Origin: Deroplatys truncata
Taxonomy: Eukaryota; Arthropoda; Insecta; Mantodea; Mantidae
DNA length: 64,000 bases
Assembly (NCBI GenBank): GCA_030765065.1
Contig: CM060977.1
Location: 99,651,795-99,715,794 of the forward strand
Reading direction: 5' to 3'
Shown in pieces: positions 57,287-64,000 of the stretch. The translations under genes and the position numbers were made by a program. Each line of letters starts with the position of its first letter. Positions within the stretch are counted from its first letter, which is position 1. The notes beneath the pieces were generated by a model. It was not told the DNA's origin. It did not search any database and saw nothing but the letters and a program-made list of their open reading frames with translations.

Positions 57287-57800
57287 TACGCTACTATTAT
57301 AGTGTGTGTGTGTGCGAGTATGTGCTTAGTATCCGTGCGCCACAAGCCAAAACGACGACATTATAGAAAAACTTTATCATTTGCCTACCGGACAGGGACA
57401 ACCACGAAAAACCTGAAAAAAGCTCTAAGAGTATTCTAACGCCTACCGATCTGGAAAACCCATGAAAATAAGATAGTACACTTTTTTGTCCGCTTTCGAC
57501 CGGCAATGAGAACCCTGCTCCTACGTACGCTAGCGACCATTACGATGGTCCAGTACCAGGTTTTTGGTATAGTTAAATTACGTCTGTGCAAAGGGCGTCT
57601 GTACCGCTTTAAAAAAACCTAGGTATATCAGTGCGTAGTGATGTTGGTTGATCTTAAAGATGGTTAAGCATTTTTCAAAAACAGTTTGCTACACGCTACT
57701 ATTAAATGTGTGTGTGTGTGTGCGAGTATGTGCCTAGTATCCGTGCGCCGACAAGGTAAAACTTCATCATTTGCCTACCGGACAGGGACAACCACTACAG
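57287..57800 (+). repeat. direct repeat about 404 bp apart
   Basis: 57287-57400 and 57690-57800 share 'CGCTACTATTA', (TG)n, 'GCGAGTATGTGC', 'TAGTATCCGTGCGCC', 'TCATTTGCCTACCGGACAGG' and 'GACAACCAC' in order. The first carries an extra short insert. The unit ends in the SINE1-like minisatellite motif. Confidence 0.8.
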
Positions 57801-57890
57801 CAAACGCCTACCAACCAGGGAAAACCTATGAAAAAGCAGAAAGAGCTTGCATTCGTCTACCAACCACAGAAAAACCCCGAAAACTAGTTA
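57375..57890 (-). repeat. SINE1-like minisatellite units, inverted
   Basis: Units 'CCTACCGGACAGGGACAACC', 'CCTACCGATCTGGAAAACCC', 'CCTACCAACCAGGGAAAACC' and 'CTACCAACCACAGAAAAACC' at about 57381, 57441, 57773, 57807 and 57857. They are the reverse complement of the units at 51835-52150 and of the SINE1 second block. Confidence 0.65.
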
Positions 57891-58680
57891 TTTTTTTTAA
57901 AAAAAAGGATCAAATAAGTATGGCAACTGTAACGGTTTACGGCAAACGCGCGCGCGCCGCGCAATGCGTCACGCCGGGCAATATTTTTCAAGTTATCGCG
58001 CAGTTTGCAACTCTTTCATCGCAGCGGGCATTTCGTGACGCACATCGACTGCTGATTACCACTCTTGCGTCTCCTTGCCCCCACCTCTTGCGACCGCCAT
58101 GTTGACCACTAACCTCGAAATTTCCTCGTCCTTAAACCTCTTGTCTCAGCCATCTTGTTTAGTTCCCATTTTCACCACCGCGTCTCATATCGCCCCATCT
58201 CTCTATCCACTCAAGAAAACTACCATCCAACCTTCAAAAATTGCTGATGAGTTCTGGAGAGGCTTTTGCAAGGAAAGGAAAACTTACCTTTCCCATCACC
58301 TCCAACATACCCCACTCCCACACCTTTTTCTTTCCACCAATCATAATCTCTCTTATTCTTACCAATCAACAACTTTTATTTGTTCCTTTCCACCAATAAC
58401 ATCACCTCTTATTCCCACCAATCACAACTTCACACGTCACTTTCTGTTATACTTTTTATCCCTCGTTCGCCATCTTTTCCCTCTTTCAGTCCCGACCTCC
58501 GCACAGACAACACCTCGCCACACCGCTCCTCTCCATCACGTGTCCTCCATACTCTTTTATCTTCCTTTCTTCATCTTCCACCCGAATTAACGAACCAATC
58601 ACATTTCGTCTTATTTTTACCAATCAAAACACTCCACGTCATTTCCTGTTTTTCCTTCATCTTTCCCTAATCCTCAATTC
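57891..58680 (+). mobile_element. Polinton-like terminal or non-coding region, fossil
   Basis: Begins with the 80-bp core shared with the 50893 hairpin ('GGCAACTGTAACGGTTTACG', 'GCAATGCGTCACGCCGGGCA'). At 58330-58640 there are repeated 'CACCAATCA' plus 'TCTTATT' motifs shared with 51132-51300, and 'ATACTTTTTATCCCTCGTTC' parallels 51288-51305. Related to the fragment at 51132-51730; no recognisable coding part. The 171-codon frame here is low-complexity and I do not call it a gene. Confidence 0.4.
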
Positions 58681-58685
58681 TTTTA

Positions 58686-58834
58686 GCTCGTCCCGGATGA
58701 ACCAATTGCAATAACGATAATCCTTCCGCTCATGGCGCTTTTCAAACTTACCGCCGTCGATCGCAGCGACACTAGCGACACTAGCGCCCCTAGCGGCAGG
58801 ATTATCGTTAATCCAATTGGCTCATCCGGGACTA
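58686..58834. mobile_element. short TIR element (MITE), about 149 bp
   Basis: Left end GTCCCGGATGAACCAATTGC and, on the other strand, right end GTCCCGGATGAGCCAATTGG, continuing as 'AACGATAATCCT'; TIR about 33 bp. TA lies just outside both ends within 4 bp. The interior is GC-rich with 'CGACACTAG' repeated. Confidence 0.8.
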
Positions 58835-58849
58835 TTACTACTTACAGTA

Positions 58850-59490
58850 TAGTTTGATCCTCTAAGGTACTCTTCCAGCTGAAATCTATGTCGTGCTTTT
58901 CTATTAGAACTCTATTTGGTTTCTTTTCTTCCACTTAAACCCTAAATCTTTTATAATTTTACTGAGATTTGTAGCAGCATCTTGAAAATTTATGCTGATA
59001 TAAGTACATATAAAATTATAGTCATTTGGAAAGTTAGTATCAGACTGCAAAATTCAGTGCCATACCCGGGATTTGAGATTTGTAGTACCACCTTGAACAT
59101 TTATGACATCTTTCAGATTGATGAGCAATCTGCTTATTGTTGGCACAGTTTTTTCTTCTACATAGAAATTGTGAATCATGCACCGAATGACGCATTTCTG
59201 TAATACGTTTAGGGACCTTATGTTTCTTCACGGGTGTGTCAAATGGTACTCTTTCATCCATATGGTTTTTCTTGTCTTTGAGAAATCTGGAAACGGAACT
59301 CAGTGAAACAACAGTTGCTTGGCTACTCTTTCTTTCACTCTCTTAAGGCTTTTGTGGAACTCGGGTAAACATATATTTTCTTCCTTCATCTCTGCTTCTT
59401 GCTTCATGAAGTCGAGGAAATTTGCAATTTTTTCCCTGCTTTGAATACGTAATACCTTACCATTTAACTTTGAAAACGTAAGAGCCATGG
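58850..59490 (-). mobile_element. DDE_3-type transposase, N-terminal half
   Basis: The minus frame starts 'MALTFSKLNGKVLRIQSREK' at 59488, with 'KRVKERVAKQ' then 'SLSSVSRFLKDKKNHMDERV', 'KKHKVPKRITEMRHSVHDS', and after shifts 'IIKDLGFKWKKR' and 'LIEKHDI' near 58900, the HTH and linker of insect IS630/Tc1-like transposases. It ends at the MITE. The catalytic half is absent here but present in the same strand at 50262-50892. Confidence 0.7.
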
Positions 59491-59703
59491 TTATATATAT
59501 ATCACAAATATAAAATAAGCACTATTTACGTACTGATCTCTCTGAAATTACAAGATGCGGACACTTTCTATGCAGACTGTATGTGTTACGCACTGTGAGT
59601 AAGCAAAGGTATCATATCGCTTTCGTTGATTAAGCTCAACATAAACCATTCCTTGGCTCGGCAGCTGGGGTGGCAATCAAGGTCACGATTTCAGAAGTTT
59701 TGC
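59491..59703. other. unassigned DNA
   Basis: Possible 5' flank of the transposase; no TIR identified. Confidence 0.35.
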
Positions 59704-59800
59704 GCCAGTAATAGCTCAGTAGGCTAGAGCAGCTGCACGATCCATGGCATGTATTTGTTCCGCCTGATTCTACATTTCCAACTTTAACCTACACAGGCTA
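59704..59800 (+). mobile_element. SINE3 (tRNA-like), copy 1
   Basis: 'AATAGCTCAGTAGGCTAGAG' is an A-box-type start; the B box is degenerate. It is followed by 'CCGCCTGATTCTACATTTCC'. The second copy lies 257 bp downstream. Not a tRNA gene: the acceptor and T arms do not pair. Confidence 0.55.
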
Positions 59801-59960
59801 TGTGTGGAAGAACATAATATCATTTACTGACGTAACAATAATTAGCTATAAAGCTCGGGACTTAATGAACTTAGGAGATTGGGTTATATAACCTGAAAAT
59901 GAATTTGAGAATGTCTTAGGGTTTACCGGGAACAGTGCAAGTCAGTTCGGAAATCTCATG

Positions 59961-60095
59961 TTGCCATGGTAGCTCAGTTGGTTAAAACAACGGCACGGGG
60001 AACCAAAAAACCTTGGTTCAGCTCTCTATTATGGCATTTAACTTTTCGTTTGATTCTACCTGTTCAAATTAAATTCTATTAGCAAATACATAGGT
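59961..60095 (+). mobile_element. SINE3 (tRNA-like), copy 2
   Basis: 'GCCATGGTAGCTCAGTTGG' (A box) and 'CTTGGTTCAGCTC' (B-box-like), then 'TTTGATTCTACCTGTTC', parallel to copy 1. Confidence 0.6.
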
Positions 60096-60240
60096 TACCC
60101 TAAACTAATAAGTATTTTCTTTTTGTTTCTGCAAATATTCATAATGGTTAATCGGGTTAAAGGAGTTTTCTAACTTTTATTTCTGTAAAGAAATACACCT
60201 ACATCAAAATTTTCCTAGTGCATGTCGTAAACATATGTGA

Positions 60241-61114
60241 AAAAACCTGATGTGTCGAACTCGCATGACTTTCTCTACTCTTGTATAAAATATTTGTACA
60301 AAGTAATGGCTTATTCATCTACTTCATGTTATTTGAGATAACATTGGCAGAAACTATCTTGTTGCTAGTTTTCTTGTAGGTGCAAGGGGAATATGTTAGG
60401 CTTTAAGGGATAGTCAAATCTTTTAAGAGCTGGTTGCTAGGTGAAGCATTTCATTCTCCCTGTATGTCCAGGACATAAAATAAAAAAATATAATTATGAC
60501 TTCCGATTTGAGAAAAAGTATAAGTATTGAAAAATTCAAACAAATAACTCAGAATATCTTGTAAAATGTTCAATCCACAAAAAATGTGTATTACACAAAT
60601 TGTGTTTTAACGAGATCTACATTTTTTTGTGCAGTAACATTTTGTTCACCTCTTAACTTTTACCACTTATGCGAAATTCATTCACAATGAAGAGAACTTT
60701 TGGGGACATTCCCAGAAATTTCAAGATATACATTTCATTTGACATAAAAATATCTTAAATATATGATATTTTAATCAAACTCGTTAGTAAATTTTGAAGG
60801 AATCAAACTTTTCGAAAAATGTTCCATGTAAAGTGTAGTCTGGGGTGGGGGGATTTTATTGAAATTTTCGAATCTCATCCGTGGAAAATATTAAACTCAA
60901 ATATCAAGTTTGGTACTTATCAGACTTTTTGAGTTATGCTGTTCACAGACTGACAGACAGACAGACAGGTGGACAGACACACACGGAAATGTTTCCAAAA
61001 ATGCATTATTTGTATTCAGAGCACCTCAAAAGATGTATTTCGGGTGAAATCTCAATTTTTGGACGGAATGCAATACTTCCTCTACATATCAAACGTAGTA
61101 GAGAAAGTAAAAAG
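60241..61114 (-). mobile_element. HINE-like element, full length, best ends
   Basis: Minus strand. Near the 3' end 'CATGACTTTCTCTACTCTTG', at the 5' end 'AACGTAGTAGAGAAAGTAAA', so the 12-bp inverted repeat ACTTTCTCTACT is exact. The microsatellite block at 60947-60975 is (GACA)n, i.e. (GTCT)n on the element strand. Both sides border T/A runs. Confidence 0.85.
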
Positions 61115-61361
61115 AGCTATTAAAGCGTGAAGTTTATTTTGCGTACTGACATTACTTTGGAAACGCGCAAACGTCAATATATTATGGCAAATCAAAGGAG
61201 TATTTTAGTCATGTCGGCAGTTTTCTCTCTTAGAGGTTTGTTTGATATTAACAGGCATATTTTGAGTGTTATAGCTATATGTTACTTTTTGCTTCTAGAA
61301 AAACAATATTGTCTCCTTACAGTATAGATTATCACTGGGTTATGATCGGAATAAACGAAAC

Positions 61362-62536
61362 TACAGGATGGTCCACGGGAAATAATACATTTTCAATTGG
61401 TTATTAGGAGCTTAAGTATATACAGGATGGATCATTTAAGTTGAGACTGTACAATACCTCCAAAACTAAGCGTTGTAGAAACAAACGTCTTTTATAAAAG
61501 TTGCTTGACATTATGGGGGAAAGTAAATGCCATTAGTCGTGTTTTGCTTGGAGGACGTTATGATGGGGTTATTTTAGGGACACTTTAATATCTTTAAATG
61601 GGAACCTACAATTAGAATCGATTTAAGGTGACCCTAAAATGACCATCACAACGTCTTCTATATAAAACGACTAATGGTATGTACTTTTCCCCATTATATC
61701 ACGCAACTTTTGTTGAAGAAATTTCTTTCTACAAGCTTAGTTTCGGAGATATTGTAGTCTCAACGCAAATGGTTCACCCCGTATTTACAGAAATATTACT
61801 TAGCACAAACTGTTCTATAAACATTGCCATTACCAAAAACACAAAACACAAGTTTATTTCTGTACTCGGACACAAACCGGCAGCTTATTCATGAAAAGGC
61901 TCGGGGTAGCGCAAAGGCCATTGTCTGGTGTACTATTGAACACTCCATTGGAATCGTTGGGGAATTAATTTTTAAGGCAACAACCACCAGGCAGTGACTT
62001 GCCAATTCCAAGCGGTATGAGGCCATGATTAACAATTTCTTCATTCCACAGTTGCAGGGACATTGCCGCCTAAAAGTGGTATGGTTTCAACAAAATGGGT
62101 CTACAGCCCATATAGTCTTTGTTTGAATGATTACACTGAGGTGCCACTTTCTACATAGATTACTCTTACAATTTGGTGACATCCCATGGCCGGGGAGATC
62201 ATCTAATCTCGGCTCCTGATTTTTTTTCTGTGGAGTCATCTCGTCCATGGCCACTCCACAATACTGACGAGTTAAAAGCCGCAGAATTGGAAGAGAGTTT
62301 GGCCATTCCTCAAGAAATGACTGAGAACCTAATGAGGTACCTCCACGAACGTCTTCAGTAATACATCGCCAATGATGGAAGCCATTTGTGTGATGTACCT
62401 TTTAAGAAATAAACTTGTGTTTTCTCCGTAATGACAATGTTTGTAGAACATTATCTATAAGTTATATTGGTGCAAATATACACTAAATCACTTAATAATG
62501 AATAGAAAATGTGTATTACTCGTGGGCCATCCTGTA
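61362..62536 (+). mobile_element. TIR transposon with DDE transposase, interrupted
   Basis: TIRs of about 45 bp: TACAGGATGGTCCACGGGAA... and, reversed, TACAGGATGGCCCACGAGTA..., both leading into 'CATTTTC.ATT.RTTATTA'. The plus strand 61890-62400 reads 'VWCTIEHSIGIVGELIF', 'KVVWFQQNGSTAHI' (second catalytic position Asn instead of Asp), and a C-terminus 'LEESLAIPQEMTENLMRYL'. Stops and shifts throughout. A palindromic element sits at 61421-61783. Confidence 0.8.
61421..61783. mobile_element. palindromic (foldback) TIR element
   Basis: Arms of roughly 170 bp: TACAGGATGGATCATTTAAG... left and, reversed, TACGGGGTGAACCATTTGCG... right. Both continue 'TTGAGACT', 'CCAAAACTAAGC'-like, 'GCCATTAGTCGT' and 'ATTTTAGGG'. 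The centre is 'AAATGGGAACCTACAATTAG'. No coding capacity. Second copy, degraded, at 18698-18990. Confidence 0.85.
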
Positions 62537-62734
62537 CATCGCTCCAGGAGGGAATCAAACAAACAGAAAGACGCATCCAAAAGTGAATTTACCGGATCTT
62601 AATAAATAATTCAATTGCATTAGATGATTCCACGGGCCCCTCCGTTTACGTTTACCTGCTAGGTACGTGGTAGAGGCGGCAAACATGCGTTTTTTTCAGT
62701 TTGTATAAGATGTACGCTTTCTATCATTGTTTGA

Positions 62735-62769
<35 letters not shown>

Positions 62770-63579
62770 GAGAGAGAGAGAGAGGGATCTAATCTTTCGA
62801 CTACTTTTGGTCAACAATGCACGTGAGTATTTATACGAGGTGGGAGGTGGGAATATGTGTTCATTTCCTTGTGTTCACTCATCTCAGTAAAAACCATATG
62901 ATATTCGATATTATCGCTCTTCCTTGCGTCTCATTCCGTTCGTTAATTAAGGTAATGTAATCTCAACGTTCAAATGAATAAAGCATTTTCCATCCCTATG
63001 TTCTAGATTGATTATAATATGTGCTTACTCCATCCAGTTTTAAAGTACATAAAACCTATCTCCCCAAAACTTAAATTTGATTGAAATAGCATTTGTAAAC
63101 AGTTCATTGTTTTATCGGCTTCCAGAGCTCTCGTAAATTATAAAGTATGATGATTTAAATAACCACTCTTAAGCCAGGATGATGCTAGTCAGCTTTGGTT
63201 CCTATTTAATGTCTATAATTTATTCCCTGGTTACTTATATCGCTATCCAAAATTACTAGGTATTGTATTACGCTTAACGATTACAAAAAGATCTAAGAAC
63301 ATAAACCTGCTTAGTTTACGTTCATAAAATACTTTTATCCATTAGCATGAATTATATACCATAATTTTGGCTCTCAGAACCCTTTAAAGCTTCAACACAG
63401 CTACTTAGATGCCCAAGAGCACACGGTCTAATGGTTTGTATTTGTTTCTAATGCCTTTTACTCGACTTTGATGTTTCTTATACTTTTCCTACATGAAAAT
63501 GTTCCTACCATGTAGTTTGTAACCAACCTTGTTCAGATTTTCATCAGGAACTCAGAGAGAATGAACTTTATTATCCAAT
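62537..63579. other. unassigned AT-rich DNA with (GA)n
   Basis: A (GA)n microsatellite lies at 62738-62785. Otherwise nothing recognised. Confidence 0.4.
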
Positions 63580-63903
63580 ATACTTCACATTAATCCAGAT
63601 AATCTTTCCGAAAATATCTGCACTACACATTTGGCTATACATACAAAGGGAACAGCGATAGACAATCTCCACGACATCGCAAGAAACAACTGAAACTCGA
63701 CAGGACTTTAAAACAATGGCTACGTATTGAACAATTTCAACGGTTAATGACGGATATCTCGGAAATGGCTGATGCCAGACAAAAGTTATTTGAAATAGAT
63801 TGTATGTTTTAAACATATCTACATATTTGTGTATTACGTTTTCTTCTATCGCTTAAAGTTTACCAGTTATACCAGATTATAGAAACTTCCTTCCAAATGA
63901 AGA
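63580..63903 (-). mobile_element. HINE-like element, short subfamily, partial
   Basis: 'TCACATTAATCCAGATAATC', 'GAAACAACTGAAACTCGACA', 'GACGGATATCTCGGAAATGG' and 'GTTTACCAGTTATACCAGAT'. Cut at 63903 by a SINE2. Confidence 0.7.
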
Positions 63904-63905
63904 AA

Positions 63906-64000
63906 AAAAAAGAGTTTTATTTATGGACGCTCTTTAACTAATATGGTCCTTAGCGTCCCATTCTATATTGGGCGTGAAAGACCGGTAATTTTGCTCAGAG
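63906..64000 (-). mobile_element. SINE2 tail, runs off window
   Basis: On the minus strand it ends 'GTTAAAGAGCGTCCAT' and contains 'AATATAGAATGGGACGC'. The head lies beyond the window edge. Confidence 0.75.

Noticed and set aside
58075-58670. 171- and 96-codon frames as proteins
   Set aside because: Low-complexity S/T/P/L composition in repeated CACCAATCA sequence; no domain.
59704-60050. Two tRNA genes
   Set aside because: A-box-like starts are present but the acceptor and T arms do not pair and both copies share a non-tRNA 3' extension, so SINE3.

Overview
The window looks like intergenic DNA from a large, repeat-rich arthropod genome, most likely an insect. The reasons are many decayed Tc1/mariner-superfamily transposases (including the DUF4817-HTH type common in insects), at least four families of tRNA-derived SINEs, non-LTR retrotransposon ends of insect type, an AT-rich background, and no bacterial operon or ribosome-binding-site structure. 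I found no convincing host protein-coding gene, no intact tRNA or rRNA gene and no CRISPR array. Almost every long open frame is either decayed transposase or reverse transcriptase, a translated microsatellite, or chance.

The dominant component is one repeat family with about twenty full or partial copies (both strands, e.g. 9524-10470, 34483-35197, 53073-54025, 60241-61114). It has a 5' terminal motif ACTTTCTCTACT, the same motif inverted near the 3' end, a small 3' hairpin followed by CAGATTTT, and a (GT)n/(GTCT)n-like microsatellite block near the 5' end. This is the architecture of non-autonomous Helentrons (HINE/DINE-1-like elements), and I call it that as an inference. The second component is tRNA-headed SINEs: SINE1 (nine or more copies), SINE2 (five pieces), SINE3 (two), SINE4 (one).

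Layout: 1-2.2 kb HINE and SINEs; 2.4-7.3 kb a LINE split by a mariner (itself split by an LTR-plus-leader fossil) and by a TIR element; 7.3-10.6 kb SINE2, HINE, a LINE 3' end, HINE; 11-13 kb two DUF4817-type transposons; 14.5-16.3 kb three HINE copies in a row; 17.6 kb a mariner deletion derivative; 20.8-22.4 kb a satellite of about 26 monomers of about 60 bp with higher-order structure; 23.7-24.6 kb a repeat pair and a Helitron-like start; 27.4-32.2 kb SINEs, transposase, LTR fossil, HINE; 33.1 kb a 127-bp tandem repeat; 34.5-37.3 kb HINE, transposase and a full-length decayed Tc1; 38-42 kb HINE, LINE ends and a microsatellite grown on a LINE tail; 42.7 and 48.5 kb two promoter-like clusters with perfect heat-shock elements; 45-48 kb SINE/HINE/mariner pieces; 50.3-59.5 kb a zone with two halves of a DDE transposase, a 106-bp-arm hairpin, Polinton-like fossil pieces and minisatellites apparently made from a SINE1 domain; 60-64 kb SINE3, HINE, and a TIR transposon carrying a palindromic insertion.

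There is no gene pathway to reconstruct; what the window records is the order in which elements inserted into each other. Long stretches (e.g. 18.99-20.76, 24.6-27.4, 42.9-45.4 and 49.1-50.3 kb) hold AT-rich DNA in which I recognise nothing. All family names rest on reading motifs by eye without database searches.
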